In this document: positions 35,101-44,180 of the stretch, in pieces
Layout: each line of letters begins with the position of its first letter
How positions within the stretch are numbered: the first letter of the stretch is position 1
NCBI GenBank assembly: GCA_000469685.2
Contig: LS997562.1
Location: 25,640,076-25,704,075, forward strand
From: Haemonchus contortus
Lineage: Eukaryota > Nematoda > Chromadorea > Rhabditida > Trichostrongylidae
DNA length: 64,000 nt
Direction: 5' to 3'
Made by a program: the position numbers and the translations under genes
The notes under the pieces: model-generated
What the model was told of the DNA's origin: nothing
Database searches by the model: none
Seen by the model: only the letters and a program-made list of their open reading frames with translations

Positions 35101-35654
35101 TGGGCTTCCGTGGCTGTGCGAGCTTCTCCGAACGAGGTGGCCAGCTTCGTCGTCAATTCGTCCACTTGACTCTGCAATTGGCTTTTTAGACTTCTGAGAC
35201 TAACTAGCTCTTCAGTCATGGCCCTCACTTTGGCCAAAACCTCATTGGTTTCGCAGCCGATTTCTGCTGTCAAAGTTTGCATCAAGCTGCTATTATAACT
35301 CGCGATTGGCAAAACTTTGCGCAATTCTCCCGGAGTTATTCCAATTTCCTCAAAAATTGAATGCCTAGCTTGACCAATCAGCAGCTTAGCTTTTTCTCTA
35401 GCTATTTCTACTGTGCCTTGGACCAATTCCAAAATATTTTGCTTTTTCTGTGCAGATAAATTGCGAATTTGGTCATCCAGACTATCCCCTAAGCGGCGGA
35501 TAATATTATCAAAAGCACTAGCTAGCTGGGAGTTCATTTCACTCACCTCTGATCCACTTCTGTTGTCTTCTCCAACAACCATATCCTCTACTGTGTTCTC
35601 CACAGAGTTCTGCGTTAATCCGCTCATAACAGACATTTCTGCAACTGAATTCAT
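29139..35654 (-). CDS. Gag-pol polyprotein of the Ty3/Gypsy element
   Basis: A 2171-residue uninterrupted polyprotein. Domains in order: Gag with N-terminal coiled-coil-like segment (residues about 1-450), one CCHC zinc knuckle CYNCGEKGHYSASC (about 488-501), aspartic protease ALIDTGSVISIL (about 576), reverse transcriptase LCIDYREVNK (about 900) with catalytic YLDD (about 1002), RNase H YTDASRIGVGA (about 1155), integrase HHCC zinc finger (HHGSLGGHFH, CKECQAC; about 1372-1410), then the catalytic triad in IDLLEMG, SDRGSEFEN and ENGITG (about 1438-1530). Gene order RT-RNaseH-IN places it in Ty3/Gypsy. After the integrase and a VYVKIPAEKGK-type end domain (about 1640) there is an unusual extension of roughly 450 residues ending in a basic Gly/Arg-rich tail (RKGQQRRGG). 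No stop or frameshift. No separate envelope frame. The ATG lies 30 bases after the 5' LTR. Confidence 0.95.
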   Translation of the reverse strand: MNSVAEMSVMSGLTQNSVENTVEDMVVGEDNRSGSEVSEMNSQLASAFDNIIRRLGDSLDDQIRNLSAQKKQNILELVQGTVEIAREKAKLLIGQARHSIFEEIGITPGELRKVLPIASYNSSLMQTLTAEIGCETNEVLAKVRAMTEELVSLRSLKSQLQSQVDELTTKLATSFGEARTATEAQGEDNTGVDWAAVSKQLLSLNNGNKPNVQSRQSACHETKDGRLKHPRSTYSGRSSPSCPLSTSVSTVGESTSVLQNSVEVGKSDTHISHAMNGMFSVFKEVFKAQSVAEVPKYDGKTSLSDFLRAVEMKYPSTVWSDSDRRDMLVNNLVGLGRSVYKGLPECVKKGSFAGIVKALKEARRNPCERLRIIDEWDKLKKRNSESVADFCCRMEDISRKIHPSNEWDFHLASKLYFCLQHWKDSYHMLAALEGQNGETYDAVKRVALRLEKTQMAKSFKEENSGKLDNTRGKISAQKATASSYDDKGTRKCYNCGEKGHYSASCPNKSPSKGPIPGKKGHGSMRKDKDGHAPKKSLSTFVEEWCGMVRTCESALDSTTIAVGKPTLYDAEIFGLTTKALIDTGSVISILPAGLLKQAKVQGFDIDKEVEMVGHGSEHKVFDASGNQMSFLAIVNAKVSVQGADSVQVTMHVQKSKENTLLLGTNAFNALGIQLRFEPSIEPLRKATTFLEHAKASKRVVIPPGAAAKIELESSKKFGEQFFWSNDSRICSGVCRLEKGSTEVSVANRDSQTWVVNKGQPLGEWSDSCSIRSPEAIDMSGGMLDMEKHVVLPKSKRVKVLIDLIQQNHGPEKLPKELVEILKKFNETFAISDSELEQTSLVEHDIDVQGHLPIRQKTRPVPYGVRKQVDGMLLDLKNRRIIEESQSPWASPIVLVAKKDGSTRLCIDYREVNKVTKKDCYPLPPIDITLQNLQGMRWFSSLDLASGYWQVPLTERAKEISAFTTTCGLFHFNVLPFGLTNAPAAFQRLMDQVLGDLKGTEVTVYLDDILIATKTEERHLEVLERTLEAFRKANLKVKPQKCRLMQCSLEFLGHVVDRDGIKTNPDKVSNIRNYPVPRNIAQLRTFLGMAGYYRKFILRYAEIAKPLYELTSPKTKFKWSVEQDKAFEKLKDALSSAPVLGQPNIEKALDKSRPFIIYTDASRIGVGAVLAQEGDDGFLHPLFFASKSLSSAERNYHVTDQEALALVYSLKKFHYFIFGIHTIVRTDHAALTSLFKRVHVSPRVLRWALEIQRYDLKIEHVKGAANSVADALSRGPVDAREENGPVWIADEKVVCSVQEHEWLRELREDPDFGLVIDAVESEREEEVRLQRFNRKLSSLDFAIDGGQLKLINEDGSLVPVIPRSKRHALFEEAHHGSLGGHFHARKMLNQLKKVAFWPGMHQDLVKWCKECQACFLTNNKKGNVPPLKPIVSLKPFEIVGIDLLEMGLTTRGNRYILTVVDHFTKYLGAYPIPDKKAETVAEALFSNWICGCGRWPTVLLSDRGSEFENSIMEALCSVMNIQQKFTKGYCPRENGITGRANGTIVRMLRKKTVVPAEWDRILPTIVYAYNAAPHEATGESPHFLLYGHDPVYPSAVIPSKVLSPYMVDYDNYKTEFLNGLKLARNYITENANEYRNRMKRNYDREWNTQKCTKFNVGDRVYVKIPAEKGKSRHPKLVTPWEGPFRVVTASENSALVTLIGENKPPKELPFDQLVKIPSEISDNPVKGLTTRYGKRGRPRKVEMKVNKMITKTCFRIHVPIFSTIFSSTTDVRHVDWRCPGKLMCQGVEVECSTDVILHDVIPNAPFGALKFSSPYELARLLSVLTQSHVPEAWRTARLLDRSYDLIAPSGLGMALSFYQQHCIHATLTSVAEAGNVALAHPPRSRWDPTNMAVVTDMARSYASSYPWTDSSWKNLKLRKNLIILPAGFENVLDCFKSELQRAVIMKKPEDMEPDWFTDDYSSVLLFSPAEFAGTSRWRGAWTLLMQLVAKGTEVIALAGPQNDGQWKRSVDMLRDLFEETLYQRPSLKNRLRCLLPLRSQQETVVAGFSTVTYEDGKIFTQSAAKRFWMTTMAQYASLLKFTPFKRMDERRTGGVPNIQGYQQKVAPRKGQQRRGGHHPKTGGWTPQEIMPLQRIGNKMFKLVPVQREHRYAGHSGPRGRGGEAQILIAGFK

Positions 35655-35683
35655 TTATTCGAGCTCACTTGGCTTGGCTCTCA

Positions 35684-36067
35684 TGTAACGTTAAGCGTCT
35701 AGTGGATAGTTTCGTTTTTAATCGAGCCCGATTAAAACTTATCTAGTTGCGATATATTTCGTCTGTTATAACAAACGATTACGAATACGATATCTTTATC
35801 AAACAAAGTGAGAACGATGAGAATAACAAAAAACAAAGAACAAGAAACAAAGAGTAAATGCACGTAGCAAACAGAGCAATAAGAACGAATCTTAACTTGA
35901 GTGAGTTGGCACCTAGGTGAGAGCCAGCTATATATACTAGGAGGTCGGGTCAGATGCAATGGTCCGCAGGCCACTGCACCTCGGGATACCACGTATCCCC
36001 CGGTACTCGATGCGCCGACCTCGAGGCCGAGATCGGGATCGAGCACCGGTGTGGCACATATATTACA
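35684..36067 (-). repeat. 5' LTR of the Gypsy element
   Basis: 384-bp LTR followed on the plus strand by GAGG (36068-36071), the second copy of the target duplication. It carries a TATATATA stretch (about 35929-35937) that may serve the promoter. Confidence 0.92.
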
Positions 36068-36243
36068 GAGGGTCCTTTTTATCACCCTTAGGGCCATGAG
36101 TATTCCTAAGGAAAAAACTTGGTAATCAGTTCTATCGTGAACCGTGCCTCTAAGCAGATAGTTTTCCAATGATTATCGGTCGTTGTTTTGCTAGAGAGTT
36201 CAAACGCTGTCAGGTTTTGTAAACCATCTCGAATTGTGTTTAA

Positions 36244-36276
36244 GTATTTGAAGACGACGATTACGTCGAAACGTTA
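36244..36276 (+). ncRNA. Hammerhead-ribozyme-like motif in Penelope-like tail
   Basis: TTGAAGAC, then a short stem GAC-GATTAC-GTC, then GAAACGTT: this has the order of a hammerhead core (CUGANGA, stem II, GAAA). Penelope-like elements are known to carry minimal hammerheads near their ends (family knowledge). It lies about 90 bases after the resumed Penelope-like remnant. The first core base is T instead of C, so activity is doubtful. Confidence 0.3.
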
Positions 36277-36597
36277 TGCCGTTAATTTAACGAAGGGTTC
36301 CACCTAAAAACCTCGAGCGGCAGAAGAATTTCAATAACGCAAACCGGAAAATGCCGTTTTTTACCGTTTTACTTGTGATTTGCCGCTGATTTTTCCTCCC
36401 ACCATCAGTCGTGCAAAATCTTCTTCCAAGTCCTGTGCTCAGCCCGCCGTCCATTGAATTGATTGGCAGTTTGCGCATATAGAACTTCTCGTGAGCAGGT
36501 CATCCTCATCGATCCCTGCAGCAGCTTGTCCACGACAAAAAGTTAATAAGCACAGCGAAGCGGTAATCTCGCTTACTAGACTCTACGACCTCAACAA

Positions 36598-36750
36598 TAA
36601 AAGGATAAAGTTCTTGGCGTCAATCAGTCTCGTCTGAGGGATGCGCTCATGCATTCCACTTCCATTCAGATTCATAGTGGCGTAATGAATGCCTATGTGG
36701 CCTATACAATGAATTGCGGTGGCCAGCTGATGTATCAGTCGGTGCTTTTT
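36598..36750 (+). repeat. SINE-like dispersed repeat fragment
   Basis: Shares an ordered set of blocks with 53805-53935: AAAGTTCTTGGCGTCAATC / AAATTTTTGGCGTTAAACA, then ATGCGCTCATGCATT / ATGCGCCCACGCATT, then GTGGCCT(AT)ACAATGA..TGCGG(T)GG. In the 53.8-kb copy the same unit continues into a tRNA-like region, so this is the tail of that SINE family. Confidence 0.45.
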
Positions 36751-37689
36751 ATCCTCCCACACGAGTCTCCCCCGTGTGTACAGTACTCGCCGTAAGAACT
36801 CAAAAATTTACGAGAATACGCGAGTTCGCGTCTTTTTCGTTTTTTCTTTATAAATCGCTTGAAAATAAAGTAATCGAGGAGAAAAAAACCATTGAATTCT
36901 GCTCATCGAGCTCTACAAGCTGATGCCCTAAAATGTCAAAAATGCTTCATTTTGGATTGTGCCATGCACTTGAGCTTCATCCGAACAGTGATTGCATGCA
37001 CATGGGGTGCACGCTTTAGTGCTTGTAGGGGCTCACTGGTCCCTGAAGATGATCTGTTCAGAATTTGCTTTGGATTGCGCCACGTACTCGACTTTACTCA
37101 GTACAATCTCCTTGACTCAGTACAATCTCCTTGTTGGTTTTGTTTAATCTCCATCGTTCTTTTTTTGGTTTGGAGGCTGTAGATAAGTGCATCTACGGCC
37201 CCTGCACTCAACACTTCTCCTTACTGGTTCCATAGAGAATATGACATCGATTTACGGCAAAATAACGGAGTCGATTTTTTTGGCCTTATCCCATTTTTGG
37301 AGGAATTTTTCTACCGAATCTGAGAAGGTGTTGAGGCACTCCACTGTCGTAGACATCTCTTTAATGTCTGCAAGACTGTAATGGCACACCGTATCACAAA
37401 TCAAAATTTCTCCCTCGGTATGGCCCCAAACCTCGAAGTTCGTCAAGCCCAAATCATAAAACAATGTTTTCCCCTTCCCGTTGGTATTTTTGCAGCTGCG
37501 TTGTACACTATTAGATTCCCCGTGAAAAATCCTAGGGAATGATATATAGGTCGACCCGTGACGAAAACCTCCCTTCACTACCACTTTCTGCAGTAGGCCT
37601 GTCTCTGAGCGGTTTCCTGCACGGCGTGTTTCGATACGCATGCGGCCGGGTATCGACATCTAAACAAAGTCTGGACGGAGACGGCGAAG

Positions 37690-39333
37690 TTGGCAAACTT
37701 GCCAAAAACTGTGATCAGCAGACTTAAATGTGACCTACCCATATGTCCCGTATTGTATCTGCTTGTCAAAACTCATAAACTTCCCCAGGATGGCATACAT
37801 ATAGAGGACCCTAGCAGGTTCAAAGTAAGACCCATTATAAGTTGTGTTGGTGGCCCTACGGACAGGATTGCTTGGTTTCTCAATCTAATCCTGATACAAC
37901 TGCTACGGTTTGTCCCAGCATACTTACCAAACACTAATGGGTTCTTAAGAATACTACGTGAAGCCAGGTTAGAAAGAGGAAATGTAATGGAGTCATTTGA
38001 CGTGACTTCATTATATACAAACGTACCAAGGGAAAACGCATTGCAAGCAGTACTAGAAATCCTGTCTGAGCACCATGCTAGTCTGAATTTGTATGGCCTC
38101 ACTATCAGGCACATTATGTTGCTGCTCGATGAGAGCCTAAAGTGCAACGTCTTTAGGTGGTCAGGTGAATACTATAAGCAAGTGAGAGGACTAGCTATGG
38201 GGCAGAGATTAGCACCAGCGCTGGCTATAGCGTTCATGTCGAAAGTTGAAAGACCCGTCTTGGAACGAAGGCCAATAATTTACTGCCGGTATATCGACGA
38301 CTGTTTTATCGTGTGCTCCACTCAAACTGAGATGGACACCTGTTTTGAATTACTTAATAGGCAGTCTGAACACATTAAGTTCACAAGGGAAAAACCGGCA
38401 GAGAATTGGCTCGCCTTCCTCAACGTTCAGATAAGATTCTCGCATGGTATCCAAAAAACGAAGTGGTATTGAAAGCCTAGCAGTAAGAATATCCTAGTCC
38501 ACTGCAGTTCAGCGCATCCATCGAAGACGAAAACTGCCATTGTCAAGAACATGTTTGAAACGGCTTCTGCAGTTTCGTCTGAAGGCGATTTTAGAACGGA
38601 GTCCATGGAAATGGCCCGTCAGATTGCGCAGGAGAATGGATATGGTTGCGATGGGCAGCCTGTGTGGCGTAGAAGGCCTGTTAGGATGGAACATGCGCAA
38701 GAGGAAGAGCGCACGAAGGTCCCCTTCTGTGTACCTTTCGTTTCAGACCATATTAGTGCTGCCATTCGCGCTTGTCTGCGGAAAGCTGACCTCCAGGATA
38801 GTGTGCGAGTGGTCGAAATTCCCCCTTCGAACCTCAAAAGACAGTTGGTGCGAAACCGCCTCTATGATCGGAGATGCCAAACGCCCTCCTGTGTGATTTG
38901 CCCTTCCGGAAAGGAAGGTGATTGTATGATCTCAGGAGTCGTATATCTCATAACATGCCAACTGTGTGGGGAGGAATATGTAGGAGAGACGGGAAGACCA
39001 CTCTGCATTAGGATAAAGGAGCATTTGGATGGGTCGAAAAAGTCTAGAAAGTTCACTACTCTAGGTGATCACAGGATACAGCACCATGTGAATGAAGGTG
39101 TGACGGTCTCTGTTACGATACTGTCTCGTGAAGATGACATCTCAGCGCGCAAGACTCTGGAGGCACTGTGGATCGCAGCAAAGAGCCCAAAAATCAACAG
39201 GAAGGACGAGTGCGTGGCGATTACCAGGGAGCTCGCGCCATTTGCAGACCTGTGTGGCTTTGATCTACACAGTCGATACCCCCGCGGGGGCGCCGAGGCA
39301 GGGGTGACGGGTGAAAATACCCAGACCCGCTGA
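37690..39333 (+). pseudogene. Penelope-like reverse transcriptase / GIY-YIG endonuclease
   Basis: The first part (37690-38472) holds the reverse transcriptase: KTHKLPQDG, VRPIISCVGGPTDRIAWF, MESFDVTSLYTNVPRENA, GLAMGQRLAPALA and the catalytic RYIDDCF. A TGA at 38470-38472 interrupts the frame in a KWY-KPSSKNILVH context, where related elements usually have Arg (CGA to TGA). The same frame then continues to 39333 with a Cys-rich finger (CQTPSCVICPSGKEGDC) and the GIY-YIG endonuclease (GVVYLITCQLCGEEYVGET). RT plus GIY-YIG is unique to Penelope-like elements. Two lesions, the stop and the missing N-terminus, make it non-functional. Confidence 0.88.
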
Positions 39334-39628
39334 AAAATCAATACCAGGGGCGATGCGCGACCATCGGCAGGGACCTGACCTCGCATGACCTTATTTAGTA
39401 GATTACATCTTGAGGGGTCCCCTGGATCCTGGAGCAATCCCTGACCCGACCTCTGAGTCCCAGCACATATAAAAGCGCCGTGAGGAACTTCGGGCTTAGG
39501 GTGCAGACAAACAGCTCCAGCCGGTTACAGGTCAGCTCAACGCTTCTGTTTTACTTTCCTATAGAGTTCTCTTTTGGTAATTTGATATGGTGGCCTACGA
39601 ATCACAAATATTGTTTCGACTTACAGGC

Positions 39629-39661
39629 TCCGACGAAGGTGATACTGCCGAAACGTAAGCC
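39629..39661 (+). ncRNA. Hammerhead-ribozyme-like motif
   Basis: CCGACGA, a short GG...CC hairpin (AGGTGATACTGCC), then GAAACGTAAGCC: the layout of a minimal hammerhead, with two T-to-C changes in the CUGAUGA core. Found in the 3' tail of the Penelope-like element, where such motifs are expected. Probably decayed. Confidence 0.35.
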
Positions 39662-40489
39662 GTTTGGATAAAGTGTTGTTTAAAAACCTCGAAGGGTGAT
39701 CAAACCTACGACGAAGTTAGTTCTCTCCTGGTATGGCTCCAAACTTCGAACTTCGTCAAGCCCAAATCACAGAACAACGTTTTTTCCCTTTCCTCTGGGG
39801 GAAGATACGATTCTTAGATGACACTTTTTACGGAGAATTTAACAGTATACAATTTAATTGCAAAAATTCAAGCAGCAAGGGGAAAAAGCATAATTTTGTA
39901 ATTTTAGCGTGACGATAAGCGAAGTTTGGAGCCATACCAAGAGAGAACTGTTGGTCTTTGATAAGGTGTACCATAACAGCCTCGAAGAACACAAAGAGTT
40001 GTGTACACTAGCGGATTGCCTCTGCCGCCTCCTCAGGTTCCGTAGAAAAATTCCTCCAAAAAAGGGAAAAGGCCAAAAAAATCGACTCCGTTATTTTGCA
40101 TCAGCTTGTAGAGCTCGATGAGCTAAGTTCAATGGTATTTTTTCTCCTCGATTACTTCATTTTAAAGCGATTTATAAAAAAAAGACGAAAAAGACGCGAA
40201 CTGGCGGTATTCTCGTGAATTTTTGAGTTCTTACGGCGAGTACTGTAACAATTCGTTGGACCTTTGCCTATATATTCACTCAGGAGTAGACTAGAATAGC
40301 ATAACGGTAATTTCCAAACTCGAAATAATCTTACTCAAATCATTGCCATGATTCTCTGAAAAACCGGAAGAAAACGCAACGGCTAATAGCTCACCGAATG
40401 AACTTCGCTATTAACTTCTGTAGAACTTCTCCGGAGACATTCCTCTAGCTAATCATTTTAGTACTATCCTACTTATATAATCGGCTAAG

Positions 40490-40557
40490 TGTGTCTGTTG
40501 GTGTGTTTGTGTGTGTGTGTGTGTCAGTGTGTGAGTATGTGTGTGTGTTTGTCCGAC
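40490..40557 (+). repeat. TG-rich microsatellite, left arm
   Basis: Imperfect (TG)n tract with TCTG, TTTG and CAG interruptions, mirrored base for base at 49209-49277 in the right arm. Both lie between the TIR element and the 3' end of the CAP gene. Confidence 0.8.
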
Positions 40558-41847
40558 CGGAAATTCATAACTCCTGTCCCACTGAACCTAGAACATTCAC
40601 ATTTGCAAGGAATACAGATGACAGGATGGGAACACTAATGCTAGGTGGTGGGAGGTGACAACAATCGAAAGGAAGTGATAAGAAGCCTTAAAAGGCAGAA
40701 GCCTTAGGACCCATATTTTGCTTTGTACTTAAGATGAAGTCTTGACACCTGGGTAGGTAATGTAGGATGTGAAGGGGCCGTAAATGATTGGTGACAGGGA
40801 ATGATAGCAAAAAAACCATAGAATGCGAGAGTCACTAGATCTGTAACGCACTTTCTGTTAATAATGGATTCTTGGAATTTTATTAGGTTATGTAAAATGT
40901 AACAGGATCGTGGGTACTCGGTGACGGGATCGAGAATGGTTGGTGCCAGGCCTGTGGCTGATAAAACTGACAAGGGCTAATGAAAATTCTGCAAAGCGTA
41001 GAGCCACTGTAATGATGGCATCAATAGTGAACCCTTGACAGTTTGGCATGTGTTGTGGAGTATGGCGGGATCGTAGACGATCGATGATAGGAACTGATAA
41101 CAGCTGATAACGACTGATAAGGGTCCTTATCAACCGAATTTAACTCCTGTGGCATTTACGATGTATTTATGATTACGACTATACTATAGATTACGACCGC
41201 TGCCCAGCAAGGTTTGTAACTCGGTGGAAGATCAAGGCTACTTTGTGTTTTGATATCATTTACGTCAAAGCTCATCCGACCGCTAATAGTTTGGGATTCT
41301 CAACTAATGATGTACCCGTGGAGGAAAGAGGGTCCAGTGATAAAGACATCTGATAATGGTGGGCATGTGGTGCACGCAATAGCGTGCGTAGCCCAACTGG
41401 TAGAAGTAGAATTGTAGAATTTTATCCAAGTGACAAACGCTACTCTTGCCCTCTACTGCCTATGTTTAAGGTGCTTGCTGTTTATGGTGGGCAGTCTGTT
41501 TGCTTTCTTCCCTTCTGTACTCGATTTGTGAATCTGTCATTATCATAATTTTGAACAACCCTCCTCAATGTTAGATACCACGAGATGGAGTAAGCACTTG
41601 CGTTTGAACGCTAGAGGAAAGTGCATTTGTTAGCAGAGCAGGATCAAGATTTCCCTCCGCTCTGACTTTCCGAAAGTAATCTTGCAAGATGTCTCAAAAC
41701 AAGATATACATGGGCGGATAAATAGAAGTGAAATATGACTCTGTCGAAGGGTGTTGTGTAAGGACCGTAATATTCGAAGCGAATGTTGACCAACGAACAT
41801 TCGTATAACGATGACTTCTTATTTGTGAAGATTTATTGTGACAGCAT

Positions 41848-44130
41848 CTAAGGAGCAATACAAAGTGCCTCATCTTTGCTACATTTACAACCAGCACACT
41901 GGCAGTCGTCGTCAGTTGTGCACGGATCTCCCATCGCATAAATCACTTCGCCGATGAAGTTCCCCCTGAAAACTCAATTTTCAGCATGAATCCTTCCGAG
42001 AGAGTCTGTTTGTTCTGCTTATTCTTACCCAGGGTTGTATTCGCATGCCACAAATGTAGAAGCACCATTCCAGCAAGAAAAAATCCCACAACCAATTTGG
42101 TTGGTCGATTGCCAGGCCAACTAGAGCGACAGAAGTAACAACTTTCCTTCTAATACTGTATGTGCTTAATCTTCAGCTCCCACCTGAGTGTATTCCTGAA
42201 TTACGTTTTGATTGTAAACTTCCATACTGAAAACGTTATTTTGAGGAGCGCCATATTTCTGTAGCTCGTTGAACCAGGCCTCGACACTCTGAAATGAGGT
42301 CGACGGTATTTTCTGGAGAAAATGCAATTGCAACAATACTACAACCTCTGCTGCGGCTTCTGTCTTGTTAATATTCGGTAATAATGAGTGTACATTATAA
42401 CCCCATTGATTAGTTTGCGCAAGAGAGTTGTACCCAAGCGTGCAATCCTTCGCCCACTCCACTGCATTCGCTTCGATTTCGCAACTGTAGCTCTGTAACA
42501 GTTCTTTGCAAACTTTATAGTAGTCGCTTAGATTGATTGATAGAAGTGAATAAGACAGTAAAGATAGGCTCGGCCTCAATGCCTGAGGTCCTTCAAGTCC
42601 TTCAAATAATTAAAATCAAAGCATATTATGTATAACATAATCGTACCACTTTCATCATTTTAGCCGCTTTTGGAGCAAACCCTCCAAGATTGTTATGAGC
42701 TAGTCCTTTAGCTATGAGGGATCTGAATTGTTACGAATAACAGCAACATTTTTATAGATTTTACGTCCCGAATACTTACCGATACTCATTGTGTTTGTCG
42801 ACGAACATCTGCCTAGCTTCATCTGTCATATCGTTATTATTCTCAGGGCACATCCCACCTGATAGAGTGTTCTTTAGGAATCATTAGCTCGGAGCCGAAA
42901 AAAACTTTTTCCGTTCAAACCTGGATGGTATATTTTAGGTGTTGTAGTAGGTTTCTCTGTAGTCGGTGGCATGACGGTAGTATATCCTGGAGGAATACAA
43001 AGGGCCTCATTTTTACTACAAGTGCAGCCAGTGCATTGACAGTCTTCATCAGCTGTGCATGGGTCTCCGATGTCGTAAATATAGTGATTGATCCTATTTC
43101 CTCTAGAATTTGATTTTTGCAAGATATTTCGAGAAAAGGATCTCGTTGTTGCTATCCCCTTGACTTACGCAGGGTTGTACTCGCATGCTACAAGTGTCAT
43201 GGTTGGGCACCATTCAACTGCGCAGCCGATTTTGTCACTAGACTGCCAGGCTACCTGTAAAGACCATCCTTTCGACGATAGGCAAATGGTTAACCTGTGA
43301 ATTCTGTAAACACCTGTGTGTAGTGGCCAACACCCCGATCGAAGACTTCCATTGTCAGGATATTTTCATCCGGCACACCAAACATCTTTAATTCCCAGTA
43401 CCACGCTTGGACGCTCTGGAAATGTGAAATCATTTTGAAGGAGACCGAATTGTGATTGAGCTCAAAATCCCAACATACTAATTTTGCAGAGTCCGTCTTG
43501 CTGTAATTAGTCCCTCCTAGCATCCACAAGTTCTGTCCCCAATAATTCCTTTGCTCGGGTGGATCATGTTCGAACTTGCACTCTTTTGCATATGCCGCCG
43601 TATTTGCTTCAACTTCGCAATCATAACTCTAAAAAACCCTAGCTCACATGCTTTCGTGTTTTGTTCGGTAGATCATAGAACGGCTAAAGGCTAAGGAAAT
43701 ATCATCAATGATTAGAAGCTCCACATCGTACCACTTTCAACATTCGAGCAGCTTTCGGAGCAAATCCTCCAAGTTTATTCTTGGCCTGTCCCTTAGCAAT
43801 TATAGATCTGAAAAACTTGTTCGTCGCACCTGCATGAATATATCATCTATGTATTATGCAGGCACTACGACCAACCGATACTCATTGTGCTTATCAACGA
43901 AAATCTGCCTAATTTCATCGGTCATGCCATTGTCAGATGTGGGACAAAACGCGGCTGAAAAAAGTTTCTAACAACCCGAATCTCAATTTGAGGGTTTCAA
44001 AACCTTGAGAAGTGCGCACCTTCCAGGCATGATGGCGTCAGAAGCACCTGAATGGAGTAATTGGAGAAGGCTATAAATGTCACCGAAGATGAAAACTCAC
44101 CGAAATAGCAATCAAAGTAGGTATTTGCAT
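41848..44130 (-). CDS. Double-domain CAP/SCP-TAPS secreted protein (ASP-1-like), left copy
   Basis: Mirror image of the gene at 45643-47921 and, over all blocks I compared, identical in coding sequence; predicted 449 residues in 14 exons. ATG is at 44128-44130, stop at 41848. Order: signal peptide (MQIPTLIAISVLLTPSCLEA), first CAP domain with KHNEYR and the full CAP1 signature GHYTQVAW, Cys-rich linker, Thr/Pro hinge, second CAP domain with KHNEYR but EYTQLAW, and a final Cys-rich tail. A 4-bp insertion relative to the right copy at about 42900 falls inside intron 8, so the gene is intact. Such proteins are released by infective and adult hookworms (family knowledge); their molecular activity is unsettled. 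Confidence 0.9.
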
Positions 44131-44172
44131 ACCTCACGACGAATGCGAATGTCCACAGGCACCCGAATGGCG

Positions 44173-44180
44173 CTTTTATA
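44173..44180 (-). promoter_or_regulatory. TATA box of left CAP gene
   Basis: TATAAAAG on the minus strand, 43 bases before the ATG, leaving room for a very short 5' leader. Confidence 0.6.

Larger units (their letters stand above)
28714..36067 (-). mobile_element. Full-length Ty3/Gypsy LTR retrotransposon (young)
   Basis: LTRs of 384 bp at 28714-29097 and 35684-36067; in sense orientation they start TGTAATATATG and end CGTTACA. They differ at only two positions that I can find. The 4-bp sequence GAGG flanks the element on both sides, and the uninterrupted copy of the host repeat at 59 kb has the single AGAGGGTCC expected of the empty site. One unbroken gag-pol frame fills the interior on the minus strand. 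The region after the 5' LTR reads TGAGAGCCAAGCC, which I could not match to a tRNA; the tract before the 3' LTR (AGAGGCCCCCCA) is a poor polypurine tract. A recent and possibly still active copy. Confidence 0.93.
28305..36153. mobile_element. Non-autonomous TIR element, split by a Gypsy insertion
   Basis: The left part is 28305-28713 and the right part 36068-36153; between them lies the 7.35-kb Gypsy element. Left end GAAGGCACAGTTCACGAT and right end ATCGTGAACCGTGCCTC are imperfect inverted repeats. A second copy without the Gypsy insertion lies at 58438-59093 and aligns along the whole length, proving the split. About 495 bp without the insertion; no coding potential, so MITE-like. A run of 14 G at about 28629 sits inside it. 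It appears to have landed in the Penelope-like remnant. Confidence 0.7.
37654..39718 (+). mobile_element. Penelope-like element, 5'-truncated
   Basis: Present only in the left arm of the palindrome, where it replaces about 467 bp of the host TIR element retained in the right arm at 50067-50533. It contains the reverse transcriptase and GIY-YIG endonuclease frame and a 385-bp 3' tail with a hammerhead-like motif (39629-39661). The N-terminal part of the protein is missing, typical of truncated target-primed insertion. Confidence 0.8.
36781..40245. mobile_element. Tc1-like TIR element (family CAGTACTCGCC), left copy, interrupted
   Basis: Begins CAGTACTCGCCGTAAGAACT after TA (36779-36780) and ends AGTTCTTACGGCGAGTACTG before TA (40246-40247). 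Both sides carry long inverted subterminal sequence including AATAACGGAGTCGATTTTTT, so it is a fold-back type element. No transposase is seen. The Penelope-like element occupies 37654-39718 within it. TA target and CAGT ends are those of the Tc1 group (family knowledge); the mobilising transposase would have to act in trans. Confidence 0.75.

Noticed and set aside
37252..37659. 135-codon minus-strand frame and its mirror at 50539-50868
   Set aside because: It falls entirely inside the TIR element, also appears in altered form in the 62.2-kb copy with a disrupted frame, and has no domain.
40704..41133. 81- and 89-codon frames mirrored at 48636-49065
   Set aside because: They sit in diverged tandem-repeat-like DNA (repeated GATCG...GGTTGGTG and ACTGATAA blocks) and lack splice logic; identity between arms only reflects the palindrome.
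42874..43122. Apparent frameshift between the two CAP genes (a 4-bp indel changes the end of the hinge reading frame)
   Set aside because: The indel lies after the donor CATCCAG/GTTTGA, inside intron 8; both genes splice to the same next exon in phase 1.
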